Both the position numbers and the translations under genes were made by a program. A DNA stretch of 64,000 bases from Aegilops tauschii subsp. strangulata. Taxonomy: Eukaryota > Streptophyta > Magnoliopsida > Poales > Poaceae. The DNA lies in NCBI RefSeq assembly GCF_002575655.3, contig NC_053035.3:502106601-502170600 (forward strand), read 5' to 3'. Below, piece after piece: positions 46,100 to 59,060 of this stretch. Within the stretch, counting starts at the first letter, position 1, and each line of letters opens with the position of its first letter. The notes below the pieces were generated by a model. That model saw only the letters and a list, made by a program, of their open reading frames with translations, made no database searches and was not told the origin of the DNA.

Positions 46100-47261
46100 T
46101 TGGAACATCATGTCGCCAAGATTGCATCCAAGCTCACTACCAAAGATCATCTCATGACGAATGTGCTTGGAAGCTTAAGAAAGGGGGTAAGCACTCGTAG
46201 ACAATTAGCAAACTATTGTGAACATCACGCATTTGTTTCTTGTGTTGAATCCCAAAAGGTCTATGAGGCGCTCGAGGATCCGGATTGGCTTAATGCCATG
46301 CATGAAGAACTCAACAACTTCGAGCACAACAAGGTGTGGAGATTGGTGCCAAGGCCAATGGGGAACCATAATGTCATTGGAACCAAGTGTATATTCAAGA
46401 ACAAGCAAGATGCTCATGGTATTATTGTCCGCAACAAGGCTCGTTTGGTAGCACAAGGCTACTCCCAACTCGAGGGTATCGACTACAATGAAACCTTCGC
46501 TCCCGTTGCTCGCCTTGAATCTATTCATTTGTTGATTGCTTATGCTTCACATCATAACTTCAAGTTGCAAAAAATGGATGTGAAGAGTGCTTTTCTTAAT
46601 GGTCCTATTAATGAGTTGGTGTATGTCAAACAATCCCCGGGGTTCGAGGATCCCTATTTCCCCGATCATGTGTACCAACTCAATAAGGCACTATATGTCC
46701 TTAAACAAGCCTCACGTGTGTGGTATGAGCACCTTACCGAGTTGTTGCAAGATCGTGTGTTTGAAATTGGGAAAATCGACCCCACTCTTTTTACTAAGTA
46801 GGTCAAAGGGGAGTTGTTTGTATGCCAACTATATGTTGATGATATTATCTTTGGTTCCCCTAACAAAGCTTTCAATGAGGAATTTGCCGCTCTCATGACA
46901 TCAAAGTTCAAGATGTCCATTATGGGAGAGTTGAAGTTCTTTCTCAGGTTCGAAATCAAGCAAAGAAGAGAAGGAACCTTCATCAACCAAGCCAAATACA
47001 CTCAAGACATGCTCAAGAGATTCAAGCTAAGTGATGTCAAGTCGGCTTTCACTCCAATGCCCGTCAAATGCCAACTTGACATAGATCCCAATGGTAAATC
47101 GGTGGATCAAAAGGTATATCGCTCCATGATTGGCTCCATGCTTTACCTTTGTGCATCTAGACCGGATATCATGTTGAGTGTGGGAATTTGTGCACGGTTT
47201 CAAGCCACACCTAAGGAAAGCCACTATGTGGCAGTCAAGCGAATCTTTCGATATTTGGCTC
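46100..47261 (+). pseudogene. Copia reverse transcriptase and partial RNase H
   Basis: RT in frame 46100-46801: [75 protein letters not shown] at 46799-46801 stops it before the catalytic LYVDDIIFGS in 46814-47296. Connection-domain motifs (YRSMIGSMLYLCASRPDIM) follow. The protein is cut at AVKRIFRYLA by the LTR beginning at 47262, so most of RNase H is missing here and should lie to the right of the nested insertions. Confidence 0.85.
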
Positions 47262-48816
47262 TGCTACCTCTTGAGCATGCGTTGGTTTTCCCTTGAAGAG
47301 GAAAGGGTGATGCAGCAAAGTAGTGTAAGTATTTCCCTCAGTTTTTGAGAACCAAGGTATCAATCCAGTAGGAGACTACACGCAAATCCCTCGTACCTGC
47401 ACAAACAATTAAGAACCTTGCAACCAACGCGATAAAGGGGTTGTCAATCCCTTCACAGCCACTTGCAAAAGTGAGATCTGATAGAGATAATAAGATAAAT
47501 ATTTTTGGTATTTTTATGGTATAGATTGGAAAGTAAATATTGCAAAATAAACATTGACAGAAATAGCTACTCCCTCCTTTCTGGTTTATAGGGCTTATCT
47601 CAAAATTGTAGTTTTTCCATTTTATAAGGCTCAATTTGGTTGTTCCCCATCACATGTTCACATTCCAAGGTGCATTAAATCATTGCATGCAAGTATTAAG
47701 AGAAAATTGACCAATGCATGTACTTTATGCATTCATGCATTGCAATTAATGCATTGATAAACATAATTTTTTGGGGAAAACAAGAGCATTAATTAGGTGC
47801 TTTTGCAAACTACAAAAAATATTCCACCACTCACCATCTACCTTGGTTGGTGAGATTTTTGAATTGAGCCCTATAAACCGGAAAGGAGGGAGTAGTTGAC
47901 GGGAGATTAATATGATGGAAAATAGACCCGGGGGCCATAGGTTTCACTAGTGGCTTCTCTCAATATAGCAAATTCTACGGTGGGTGAACAAATTACTGCC
48001 AAGCAATTGATAGAAAAACGCATAGTTATGAGAATATTTAGGCATGATCATGTATATAGGCATCACGTCCGTGACAAGTAGACCGAAACGATTCTGCATC
48101 TACTTCTATTACTCCACACATCGACCACTATCCAGCATGCATCTAGAGTATTAAGTTCATAAGAACAGAGTAATGCATTAAGCAAGATGACATGATGTAG
48201 AGGGATAAACTCAAGCAATATGATATAAACCCCATCCTTTTATCCTCGATGGCAACGATATAATACGTGCCTTGCTGCCCCTGCTGTCACTGGGAAAGGA
48301 CACCGCAAGATTGAACCCAAAAGCTAAGCACTTCTCCCATTGCAAGAAAGATCAATCTAGTAGGCCAAACCAAACTGATAATTCGAAGAGACTTGCATAG
48401 ATATCAAATCATACATATAAGAATTCAGAGAAGAACCAAATATTGTTCATAGATAATCTTGATCATAAACCCACAATTCATCGGATCTCGACAAACACAC
48501 CACAAAAAGTATTACATCGAATATATCTCCAAGAGATTCAAGGAGAACTTTGTATTGAGATCCAAAGAGAGAGAAGAAGCCATCTAGCTAATAACTATGG
48601 ACCCGAAGGTTTGTGGTAAACTACTCATACATCATCGGAGAGGCTATGGTGTTAATGTAGAAGCCCTCCGTGATCGATTCCCCCTCCGGCGGAGCGCCGG
48701 AAAAGGCCCCAAGATGGGATCTCACGGGTACAGAAGGTTGCGACGGTGGAAATAGGGTTTCGTGGTGCTCCTGGATGTTTTTGGGGTATATGAGTATATA
48801 TAGGCGAAAGTGAAAG
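47262..48816 (-). mobile_element. 3' part of an LTR (Sabrina-like Gypsy), cut by a nested insertion
   Basis: It is reverse oriented and ends at 47262 (minus-strand CATGCTCAAGAGGTAGCA). It has the conserved Triticeae LTR words 'ttgagaaccaaggtatcaat' and 'gatcataaacccacaattca'. The LTR 5' part is absent, because another element begins at 48817. The left flank 5-mer GGCTC (47257-47261) should recur on the right copy. A Stowaway MITE is inserted at 47570-47892. The family name is from memory. Confidence 0.75.
47570..47892. mobile_element. Stowaway-type MITE, 323 bp
   Basis: Terminal inverted repeats CTCCCTCCTTTCTGGTTTAT and ATAAACCGGAAAGGAGGGAG, flanked by TA at 47568-47569 and 47893-47894. The interior is palindrome-rich and non-coding. 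It lies inside the Sabrina-like LTR, so it inserted after or with it. Confidence 0.95.
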
Positions 48817-50293
48817 TGCGTTAAGTCGACTAGAGGGGGGGGTGAATAGACGATTTTTATGAATTCTTCACAGAGGAATTTCAAGGTGGGGAAATTCCTG
48901 AGCGAAGAACTACTTGCAGCGGAATAAGTACTCAGATGCATACATGACAGAACATAAACATGGACATCATGATGAAATGAAAACAGACACAGAGTACAGG
49001 AAGCGTAAGCACAGGATGAAGACAAACAGACTGAAGAAATTGAACTGAGGAAATTGAGAAAGTCTTCAGTCAAAGTCTTTGAACAGATATGAACAAGCAC
49101 ACAACACTGTAATGAGGAAATGGAAGAGTTGAGGAAATAGAACCGGTAGGCTTGGTGAAGACAATGATTTGGTAGACCAGTTCCAACTGCTGTGACAGTT
49201 GTACGTCTGGTTGGAGCGGCTAGGTATTTAAACCTGAGGACACACAGTCCTCACCGTATTCTCCTTGAGCTAAGGTCACACAGACCTCGCCCAATCACTC
49301 GTGGTAAGTCTTCAGGTGACTTCCAAACCTTCACAAACTCGGTCACTCGGTGATCCACAATTTCCTCTTGGATGCTCAGACCATGACGCCTAACTGTTTG
49401 GAAGATGCACAGTCTTCAAAGGTAACAAGCGTCGGATCCACGCAGGATCAATCTCTTCAGTGATGCTCAATCACTTTGGGTTTGTAGGTGTTTGATTTTG
49501 GGTTTTCCTCACTTGATGATTTTCGCTCAAAGTCCTAGGAGGATGGGATGCTCTCAAATGACAAGTGTCAGTTTCTCTCGGAGCAGCCAACCAGCTAGTG
49601 GTTGTGGGGGGCGGCTATTTATAGCCTAGGGAGCAACCCGACATGATAAGACATAAATGCCCTTCAAAGATATGACCATTAGGTGGGTAGATATTTTGGG
49701 ACAGCTGGCGCATAGCACGGCAACGGTCAGAAATTTGACTATCAAATTCCTCAGGGCTATCATGTTCCTCACTTGTAGGCAATCCGCACTGGCGAATTCC
49801 TAACTCCTCAGTCAGAACAAATTCCTCAGAGACCAGAAGAACTTCATCTCTGTCACTGAAGAAATTGACTAAACTGTATGAGATTTCCAACGGCTTCACT
49901 CGAAGGGATTGGTAGGTGTAGGATTTTGAGTTGAGCATCACATGGAAATTTTTCTTAGTATTTCCTCGACCCCCTTTAACAGTACGGTGTTTCCTATGAC
50001 TCAAGAAAGAGAAAATGAAACTATGAAGACAAAAGTCTTCACGCTTCATGTTCATCGAATGAATACCAAGTCTTCAAGGTCACACCAATTTCTTCACTTT
50101 CAAAGTCTTCAGAAAGTCTTCGGAAATCCAAAGTCTTCAGACGAAGAACTTCATTTTTAGGGGTCGACTTTCTCTGTAAATATCAAAATCCTAATAGACT
50201 TATAGACCTGTGTACACTCACAAACACATTAGTTCCTTAACCTATAAGTCTTCAATTCACCAAAATCACTAAGGGGCACTAGATGCACTTACA
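48817..50293 (-). repeat. 3' LTR of the unclassified retroelement
   Basis: Boundaries are set by the polypurine tract on one side and the GAAAG flank on the other. It is rich in 'gaagactt' words (aagtcttc on the plus strand), a composition shared with the interior. Confidence 0.75.
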
Positions 50294-50307
50294 ATCTCCC
50301 CCTTTTT
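50294..50307 (-). other. Polypurine tract
   Basis: AAAAAGGGGGAGAT on the minus strand, immediately before the LTR start at 50293. It is the plus-strand priming site of reverse transcription. Confidence 0.85.
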
Positions 50308-50812
50308 GGTGATTGATGACAATATAGGTTAAGTTTTCAACGGGGATAAACATATGAAGTGTAAATACTGATATTGAGGAATTTGATTGCAAGATATAGA
50401 AGAACTCCCCCTGAAGATGTGCATAGTGAGGAATTTGCTTTTGAAGCAATGCACACTTGAAGAGTACAATCATGGAGATCTCCCCCTATATCTTGTAATT
50501 CATACACGCATTTGACATATAATATGAAGAATTTGAAATGCATGATGAAATATGGTGACTGATGTAATTCAGCATGCGTGCATTAACATTAATGAGGAAT
50601 AAGCATGCAAGAGAGCACATCAAAAGTATCAGACCACCATCGGGTTTAAGTTTACAACTCGATCAAATAAAGTCTCAGAAGAATGAGAGTTGTAACTTAG
50701 CAAAAAACGCCCATATAGGTAGACCTGCTTGAAGACTAACTCAAATTTCTCCCTCTTTGTCATCAAATGACCAAAAGGATCGAAAAGTGAGGACTAACGC
50801 CCCTGAAGAATA
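50308..50812 (-). other. 3' untranslated interior before the polypurine tract
   Basis: Non-coding sequence between the stop of the large ORF and the LTR; no element is recognised. Confidence 0.5.
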
Positions 50813-53765
50813 TCATGTTGATGGAGGAGCACCAGCGTTGTTGGGGTCGGTTGTTGTAGTAGGGCCAGTCGCAGTGTCGTCCAAGTCTTCATGCTCGTCC
50901 ATGTTGTGTGATGAAGAATATGAGCTGGCCACCAAAGAGGGAACTTTGACCTTCTTGAATTTCTTCGCTGGAGGCTGAGACCAGTCAAAGTCCTGCTTGA
51001 GACCCATTTGCTTTAGATCTTCTTCGCCATATAGATGTGACAGAACAACCCAGGTGCGACCGAAGACTTCATGGAGGTAGTAATGGTTTTTCTTCACTGC
51101 ATTATGTGTAGCAGTCATGTTGTGAAGACTTGAACCAAACTGAAGCTTAACCCATTTGTGGTTGCGATCCACCTTCTGGTGAAGACTGAGGAGAAGCTCA
51201 CGATCAGTCATCACCCTGGGAGCTGTGGCTTGAGGATTTGGCTTAGAGGCATTAGCGGCAGAGTCATGAGTGGCAGAGTCATCATTGGTGGAGTAAGATA
51301 CAGCTTTGCGGAACTGACCATCCAATGGACGAATGCCTTCATCAATAACAGCAGCGGCCTTGCCCTTTTCATCAGCTGAGGAAAATGTCCGTTTGAGGAC
51401 TTCAATGGGGGGCAAGTAGCTGAGATGATTTTGAAAACCAGCCTTGTAGTTGAGTGAAGACCTTGTTCTGAGGAATCTCATAATCCAAGGGGCATAAGTC
51501 TTGAACTCAAACGGAGAGAGTGCAACATTTGCCAGATTCCTCATGAAGAAATCATGATAGTTGACAGGAATGCCATGCATGATATTGAATAGCAGATTCT
51601 TCATGATGCCAACGACTTCTTCATCATTCGAGTCGTGGCCTTTGATTGGACTCATAGTCTTCGTCAGAATGTGATAGACAGTCCGAGGCACATATAGCAA
51701 TTCCTTCACGAGGAATTTGGTCCTTGGGGCTTGACCGGGCTTCAGCGGCTTCATCAACACTTGCATGTAGTGAGCTGTAAGTTCAGGTTCATGGTAGATG
51801 CAATGAGCTCCTTCAAGGGGAGGACTGACAGGCAGGGCATGAAGCAATTCAGAGGCCGGTGCTTTGAAGTGAGTATTCTCTGTCATCCGGTCCAATACCC
51901 AAGAGTTCACATCATTAGCATCTCCTGTGATGTGCAACGTTGCATAGAACTGAAGAATTAGCTCTTCATTCCAATCAACAATGTCAGTGCAAAAGTTGAG
52001 CAGTCCTGCATCATGAAGCACACTGAGGACTGGGGTGAAGCAAGGCAGTGATTCCATGTCCACGTGAGGAATATGCTCATGGTCGAAGACTTTGTCCTTG
52101 TTGAAGAGCAGTGAAGAATAGAAGTTGGCTTGGCTGGCAGTCCAGAAATGCTTCCTTCTAAGACGAGCAGAGTCATATGGGTTGTACTCGGTGAAGAACA
52201 CATGCTCGCCGAAGAAGTCATCAACCTTGAATTTTTGCTTCTTTGAGAAGGGATCCTTTGGCTTGGGCTGAGGAGTATCAGTCAATTGCATCACCACCTC
52301 AGGAATCACAATCTCAGGATCCGCAGGCTGAGAAATTTCAGTTTCTTCTTCAGTGGCAGCCTGGGTCTTCAATCCTTCATCAACAATTTCATCAGCACTA
52401 GTGGCTGGAATCTCTTCATGAATGGACGGAGTGGGGTGAGGTTCTTCAGATCCCATTTGAACTTCAGTTCGCACTGGGGACTGAGGAATTTGTTGCAGAG
52501 GTGTGAATAGAGGAGAATTGGGGTGCTGACTTTCCCAAAAGTCATCGTTCATCACAGGCGTTGTGCACCCAATGTCCACATCCTCATCTTCTTCACCCAT
52601 TTCTTAAACGCCTGCCTCTTCAGCTGTGAACTGAGGCATGGGCGAAGAGACGACTGGAGTTGAAGGGATTGCATCCACTTCAATTTCTTCATCCAACTGC
52701 TCTGAAGAAGCAGCAGAAGGAATATCTTCATCGGATCCTTTCGGGATCACGTATTCTTCATCAAAAGGAACGAGTTCCTTTGATGGCATGCTTGAGACAG
52801 GAACAACATCAATTGGATTCTCAACAGAGCTGGTCAATTTCTTCATCTTCTTCGGAGCTGAAGAATCTGATGAAGTTGATGCTTTCCTTTTCTTCACAGC
52901 TGCACGCTCTGCAACCTTGGTCTTCTTCGCATCTGATGTAGAAGGAAGAATTGGACTTGGTGTAGGTGCCGGAGGAGCAGAGGAAATTGGCTCATTTACT
53001 TCAGGCACAACTGATGCAGTTGCCCTGGCATTTTTAGTTTCTTCAGGCACAACATTTGAAGCTTCAGCTGGCCTGACTATTTCTTCAGGCGCAACACTAG
53101 TGGTTGCCCTGGTAGAGTCATCAGCGGTTGGAATGCAGTCATCAGCCCTGACACTAGAAGTTTCATCAGCAGCCTAATTTTCATCAGCGGTGCTGGCATG
53201 TTCTTGTGTAGGCTGAGCAGATGCCTCAGCCTGAGGAATTTCCTGTTGCGTTGGGGCTGCAACATTGGTAGTGAACTTCTCAGTAATCTTCACAAATCTG
53301 ACTTTGGCTCCAAGCCAGTCAGCATAGTAGCGATCAAATTCATGACTCAGTTGCTTGATCTCTGATTGTAGAGCTACAAGTTCTTCAGGTGAAAGCTTCA
53401 AGACATTTTGCTTCAGAAAGCGCTCTTTCTTATATTGAGCTTTCTTCACCTTCCTCCCCTGTTCATATTTCCATTTCTCTTCATCAATGAAGGCAGTCAA
53501 TACATGACTTTGACTAGGAGTGAGGTTCATCTCAGGCAGAGGAGTGTTGGGATCCTTGTGTCATAGGTCGATGAAGTCGAGGATCAACTTTGGATCCAGC
53601 ATCAATGGCACATTGCTGGCTTTGGCTCTAGCGGCCCTGCGCTGCCTGTCTTTGATGATTTCAGCAAGTTCTTCATCATCAGCTTCGTCGTCTTCGGACG
53701 GTACTTGAAAGTTGACCTGCTTCTTGTGAGGACTTGGTCGAGAACCTCGTCCAGCAGTGGCCTTT
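50813..53765 (-). pseudogene. Large gag-like ORF of the unclassified retroelement, three stops, 5' cut
   Basis: One minus-strand frame of about 980 codons stays open from the CACTA boundary to 50813 except for three nonsense codons (near 53562, 53175 and 52603). Order: acidic/basic N-terminal part, coiled-coil-like stretch (KKERFLKQNVLKLSPEELVA), a long Ser/Pro/Ala/Glu-rich low-complexity region with basic KKRK and KKMKK clusters, then a folded domain (about 52250-51380: RLRRKHFWTASQANFYSS, LRTRSSLNYKAGFQNHLSYL), then a tail ending NNAGAPPST. The folded domain resembles what is called a plant transposon or gag-like protein in cereal annotations, from memory only. There is no zinc knuckle. Confidence 0.6.
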
Positions 53766-54435
53766 CACTACAAAAAAAAGACACATCCATGACATTTTGG
53801 GCCGAACGAATTTTTTTTCTATCATACATATGACACTTCTATGACGATAATTGTGACAAAACCCGGTATCATCATAGAGGTGGTGGGCTCCTACTTCTAT
53901 GACAAAAAATCATGACAGAAAATGGGCTTTTCGTCTTGGGCGGGCCGGAGACGCAGCTGCATGACATTCTTTGGGCCGTCCATGACGGAAAAAACCGTGG
54001 TAGAAGCGAGGGCGAGGAAAATTTCGGCGAGTTCCCGGTTACGGTGGGAGGTCGGGGGCCGAGCGATGCGCGTTTCTCTCATACACATACGCGCGTGTGT
54101 GCGAGGCGTTGGCTCTAACTGAATCCGAGCGAGGCGTTGGGCTCTAACTGAACCCGAGCGATTGCACTGCAGGCTATGGGTTACTGAACCCGAGCGATCG
54201 ATCGATGGCTGTTAACTGAACCTGATAGAGCGATTCCTTTGCTACTGCTACTAACTGAAGCCGATCGATGCTGCCTCTGGGATGAACAGTGAGCGTTGCG
54301 GGGGTGGGGGGGGTTTGGATGAACAGTGAGCGGTGGCGTTGCCTCTGGATGAACAGGACCCCGTGGTGTGGTGGAGGGCTGGATGAATAGTAGACGGTGG
54401 AGGGGTGCCCGTGGAGGGGTGGTTGAACAGGACCC
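53766..54435 (+). mobile_element. Left end of a second CACTA element
   Basis: It starts CACTACAAAAAAAAGACAC at 53766, followed by 'tgacacttctatgacgataa' and 'tttctatgacaaaa' words of CACTA subterminal regions. Then come repeated 'aactgaacccgagcgat' (54110-54260) and 'ggatgaacagtgagcg' (about 54280-54400) motifs. The left flank triplet is TTT. It is cut at 54436 by an LTR. It belongs to a different CACTA subtype from that ending at 40534. Confidence 0.85.
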
Positions 54436-56036
54436 TGATGTCTACTACGCAACCTTCTCCTTGTAGACGTTGTTGGGCCTCCAAGTGTAGAGGTTTGTAG
54501 GACAGTAGCAAATTTCCCTCAAGTGGATGACCTAAGGTTTATCAATCCGTGGGAGGTGTAGGATGAAGATGGTCTCTCTCAAGCAACCCTGCAACCAAAT
54601 AACAAAGAGTCTCTTGTGTCCCCAACACACCCAATACAATGGTAAATTGTATAGGTGCACTAGTTCGGCGAAGAGATGGTGATACAAGTGCAATATGGAT
54701 GGTAGATATAGATTTTTGTAATCTGAAAATATAAAAACAGCAAGGTAACAAGTGGTAAAAGTGAGCGTAAACGGTATTGCAATGCTAGGAAACAAGGCCT
54801 AGGGTTCATACTTTCACTAGTGCAAGTTCTCTCAACAATAATAACATGATTGGATCAGATAACTATCCCTCAACATGCAACAAAGAGTCATTCCAAAGTC
54901 ACTAATTGCGGAGAACAAACGAAGAGATTATTGTAGGGTACGAAACCACCTCAAAGTTATTCTTTCCAATCAATCAGTTGGGCTATTCCTATAAGTGTCA
55001 CAAACAGCCCTAGAGTTCGTACTAGAATAACACCTTAAGATACAAATCAACCAAAACCCTGATGTCACCTAGATACTCCAATGTCACCTCAAGTATCCGT
55101 GGGCATGATTATACGATATGCATCACACAATCTCAATTCATCTATTCAAACCAACACATAGAACCTCAAAGAGTGCCCCAAAGTTTCTACCGGAGAATCA
55201 CGACGAAAACGTGTGCCAACCCCAATGCATAGGTTCATGGGCGGAACCCGCAAGTTGATCACCAAAACATACATCAAGTGAATCACGTGATATCCCATTG
55301 TCACCACAGATACGCACGGCAAGACATACATCAAGTGTTCTCAAATCTTTAAAGACTCAATCCGATAAGATAACTTCAAAGGGGAAACTCAATCCATTAC
55401 AAGAGAGTAGAGGGGGAGAAGAAACATAAGATCCAACTATAATAGCAAAGCTCGCGATACATCAAGATCGTGCCAAATCAGAACACGAGAGAGAGAGAGA
55501 GAGATCAAACACATAGCTACTGGTACATACCCTCAGCCCCGAGGGTGAACTACTCCCTCCTCGTCATGGAGAGCGCCGGGATGATGAAGATGGCCACCGG
55601 TGAGGGTTCCCCCCCTCCGGCAGGGTGCCGGAACAGGGTCCCGATTGACTTTTGGTGGCTCTGGAGGTGTGCGGCGGCGGAACTCTCGATCTATTCTCTC
55701 TTCTGGAAGTTTTAGGATACGTAGGTATATATGGGTGCAGGAAGTACGTCGGTGGACCTCCGGGGTGTCCACGAGGCAGGGGGGCGCGCCCTAGGGGGTG
55801 GGCATGCCCCCCACCCTCGTGGGCAACCCGGGACTCCCCTGACGTGCACTCCAAGTTCTTCCAGTAGCTTTCCTTCCAAAAATCACTTCTCCAGTTGATT
55901 TCGTTCCGTTTCGACTCCGTTTGATATTCCTTTTGTTCGAAACACTGAAATAGGCAAAAAACAGCAATTCTGGGCTGGGCCTCCGGTTAATAGGTTAGTC
56001 CCAAAAATAATATAAAAGTGGATAGTAAAGCCCAAT
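54436..56036 (-). mobile_element. LTR of the same family as 29638-31318, interrupted
   Basis: In reverse orientation it ends at 54436 with GTAGTAGACATCA (minus strand). It matches the 29638-31318 LTR over most of its length. It runs to 56036, where the chromodomain Gypsy LTR begins, so its first bases (TGATACGTC...) are missing and should lie beyond that element. The left flank 5-mer is GACCC. It is unknown whether this is a solo LTR or one LTR of a full element. Confidence 0.8.
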
Positions 56037-58762
56037 TGTAGCGACCAGACCTCAAATGGCCTGTGCTGCTGTGCACCAGTGTCATCCCTGGATCAGTAAT
56101 GCTGACACGCACAGTACAAATGGAGGATTTATAACAGAGTAGCAATCACACACTTATTACATCGAATATCTCCAAAGAGATTAAGAATGATAAACATGGC
56201 TTAAGGCCATCTAATAACGATAACAGCGGAAGACTTGGAAGATAAGTGAGTCCATCAACTCCAGCGGCATCACTAAGTATAAGACCACGACCTAAAGCAC
56301 CTTACTCGTCGTCTGAAAAGTCTGCAACATGAAAGTTGCATCCCGAAAACGGGTCAGCACATAGAATATGCTGACAATGTAACACATAGAGAGCAATGAA
56401 CAATAATAATGCTATACTACATGCATATATGGCTGGTGGAAAGCTCTATGGTTACAGTTTTGCGAAAAGCCAATTTTATCCTACTTCAAAAGGAATAAAT
56501 TTTATTTAACTATCATGGTGGTTGAAACATTGAGAAGGAACCTCCAACTCAATCCCAATTAAGTATCATCATTAACCCAACAAAATTAATTATAAGTATC
56601 ACGGTGATGAGATTCAAATGATAATCCAGGTACTAGATACTCAAGTTGTCCATAACCGGGGACACGGCTAACCATGATTAGTTTGTACACTCTGCAGAGG
56701 TTTGCGCACTTTTCCCCACAAGACTCGATCGCCTCCGCTTGATTCTCGCACTGCATGATGTTTGAGAAACGGATGACCGAGACACAGTCTTTCAGAAACA
56801 ATCACTCTTTACTCTGGATGGACCGGTACACCTACTTTCCCCTACATCTGCTAGTCCACCTCTTCAAGAGATCCTGTAACCTACTCAGCTATGCTAGAGC
56901 CCATAATAGCTTGTGGCTGCACACGGAAGTTTCTAGCATGAATAATCTTATGATCCCTTTGAGCCTGGGTGGCGGTCCTTATACATACAGACAACACTGG
57001 GTTCTCCAGGTGCCTCAATCCACCCAGATGTGAGTTTTAGTTGCCACCTTAAGTTGAACCATTATTAACAATCTCACATCTGTCATGAATATCTCTCAAA
57101 CCCAATCCACGTCTACGAGCATAGCATGGCAATAATAAAAGCAACGTAGAAGTAACTCCAAGGGTTTGATAAAGTAAAACAGGTAATAGGTACTACCTCA
57201 ACTACTTCCCAATACCCACAGTTTAATTAGATCCTAATCATGCAATGTGTTTGAGGAAAACAGATCTAATGCAATAAAACTGGGTATGAACGGGGTATGA
57301 TCAAAGTGTTACTTGCCTTGCTGATGATCCGCAAAACCTAGCGATTCGAAGTAACAAACGGCACACTCCGAGTACTCTATCGCGAACAAGCAAGCATACA
57401 ATCAGTACTCAACTAATGTACAGGTAAAACTCGAACAAAAGATCCAACCAGAAAGTTCAACTTAAGAACTCCGGTTTGCAAAAAGAATCAACTCGAAAGA
57501 AGCAACGAAAGTCAAACGGCAAAAGAAAGAAACTTCGTTTGCTAATCTGGATCTAGGTCAAATTTTACTGTAGCAAAAGCTTGTTTGAGTAGGTTAAACG
57601 AAAAGAGAATTTCGAGACGAAACTCTAGGCGCTTGAATTGCCTGATTCCGATAAACGAGCGAGAAGTTAAACAGAATCAAAGATTCGATCAGAAATCGAA
57701 TCTGAGAAAAAAACGAGAAAATCCGACGAAAAAGAAAAACGAACGAACGGTTAAATAACGGACGTTCGTTAACAGAGAAAAACCGACGAACGCGTTCGTT
57801 AAAACGAACGGTTCGGTGAACGCTCGTAAAATAATAAAACCGAAAAAACCGATCTAGGGTTTTTTTTAAACGAAGGGGTTTTTTTTTACAGAAAACCGGC
57901 AACGACGGGAATCGGGGCAGCGGCGGTACCTCGACGGCGGGCTCCGGCGAGGAGCTCCGGCGGGGGCGGGGCTTGGCGGCGGGGTGCGGGGCTCGGGGGT
58001 GCGGGGCGGCGGCTCCGGCGGTTCCCGGCGGCGTCGGCGGGGCGTGTTGCGGCGGCGGCGATGAGGGGCTCCGGCGGCGGCTCGAGGTGAGGAAAGAGAG
58101 CGGGGGGCGCGGTATTTAAGGAGGGAGGGGTGTGCGGCGGCTTGGGCAAGGGGGCACCCGAGGCGGCGGCGGCTCCCGTGCCCGGGACGGACTCTGGCGG
58201 CGAGCTCCCGTGCGGGAAGAGGAAGGCGCGAGGCGGGCCGTCGGCTGGGCCTTTGGCCCAGTCGGCGCGCGGGCGTTGTTTTTTTTTAAAATAAGTTCCG
58301 CGGAAAATAATACATAGAAAAATAAATAAAAATCAGAAAAATATGAAATAAATTTTCTCCGTCTTGTTAGAAAATCTAGAATAGGGTGAACATTTTTTTA
58401 AGTCAAAATAAATATTTTGGAAAACATGCAATATTTTTAATGCAGTAAAAATTGCAAATAAAATCCAAATAAATTCCAAATAATGTTTTAACATTTTTCC
58501 TCCAGTATTTCAATTGTTTTGGAGAAGTCATATTTTCTCCTCTCGTTATTTAAAATGAAATATTTTTCCGGAGAGAAAAATAATTAAAACCACAATCCTC
58601 GTTTGAAAAAAATCAAATTTGAAAATTCGAGAAAATCCCCAACTCTCTCCGAGGGTCCTTGAGTTGCTTAGGATTATCGAGGATTTGTCAAAATGCAACA
58701 AAACATGATATGCAATGATGATCTATGTATAACATTCCAAATTGAAAATTTGGGATGTTACA
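56037..58762 (-). repeat. 3' LTR of the chromodomain Gypsy element, 2726 bp
   Basis: It starts at 58762 (TGTAACATCCCAAATTTTC) and ends at 56037 (GAGGTCTGGTCGCTACA). The polypurine tract adjoins it. The flank 5-mer is CCAAT (56032-56036). The part near 57890-58260 is very GC-rich and the part near 57600-57860 is full of 'cgaacg' words. Confidence 0.9.
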
Positions 58763-58764
58763 AA

Positions 58765-58781
58765 CCTACCCCCCTTAAGAT
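58765..58781 (-). other. Polypurine tract of the chromodomain Gypsy element
   Basis: AAGGGGGGTAGG on the minus strand, ending just before the LTR start at 58762. Confidence 0.8.
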
Positions 58782-59060
58782 GAATCTCGCCCTCGAGATT
58801 CGGGTTGGCTAGAAAACAGGTGGGAGTGGTTTTTCCGTAGATCTTCCTCTCGCTCCCAGGTGGCTTCATCCTCTGTGTGGTGACTCCACTGAACTTTGCA
58901 AAACTTGATAACCTTGCTGCGGGTAACTCGGCTGGCATACTCGAGAATCTTAACTGGTTTCTCCTCATAAGTCAAATCACTTTCCAACTGAATCGCTTCC
59001 AGTGGCACGGTGTCTCTCAGTGGTATCTCAGCCATCTCTGCGTGGCACTTCTCAACTGCG
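58775..59060 (-). pseudogene. Chromodomain C terminus of Gypsy pol, frameshifted
   Basis: The frame containing [33 protein letters not shown] and WSHHTEDEATWEREEDL is a chromodomain (aromatic and acidic signature, W...EDL end). It is offset by one base from the pol frame ending at 59017; the break is just after VFHVSQL, near 59055. Chromodomains direct integration to modified heterochromatin in related elements. Confidence 0.8.

Larger units (their letters stand above)
40535..47261 (+). mobile_element. SIRE/Maximus-type Copia element, interrupted on both sides
   Basis: Plus-strand interior only: gag (40535-42035), a solo LTR inserted at 42036-43557, gag extension and linker (43558-44460), protease and integrase (44469-45690), then RT (46100-47000) and the start of RNase H to 47261. 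It begins abruptly at the CACTA end (40534) and stops in RNase H where another LTR starts at 47262. Neither own LTR is visible. The long coiled-coil gag extension, YVDDIIFGS in RT and the SRPDIMLSVG motif point to the SIRE group. Several frameshifts and stops. Confidence 0.85.
48817..53765 (-). mobile_element. LTR retroelement of unknown class with one giant gag-like ORF
   Basis: On the minus strand the visible parts are the interior (53765-50294), a polypurine tract and the 3' LTR (50293-48817, 1477 bp). The LTR starts TGTAAGTGCATCTAGTG and ends AGTCGACTTAACGCA. The left flank 5-mer is GAAAG (48812-48816). The 5' end is cut by a CACTA element at 53766. No RT, protease or integrase is present in the visible 3.5 kb interior, so it is a non-autonomous (LARD-like) element or has lost pol to the right. 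Confidence 0.75.

Noticed and set aside
54251..54511. Minus-strand ORF across the CACTA and LTR junction
   Set aside because: It spans the boundary between two mobile elements, so it cannot be an old gene; it is composition-driven.
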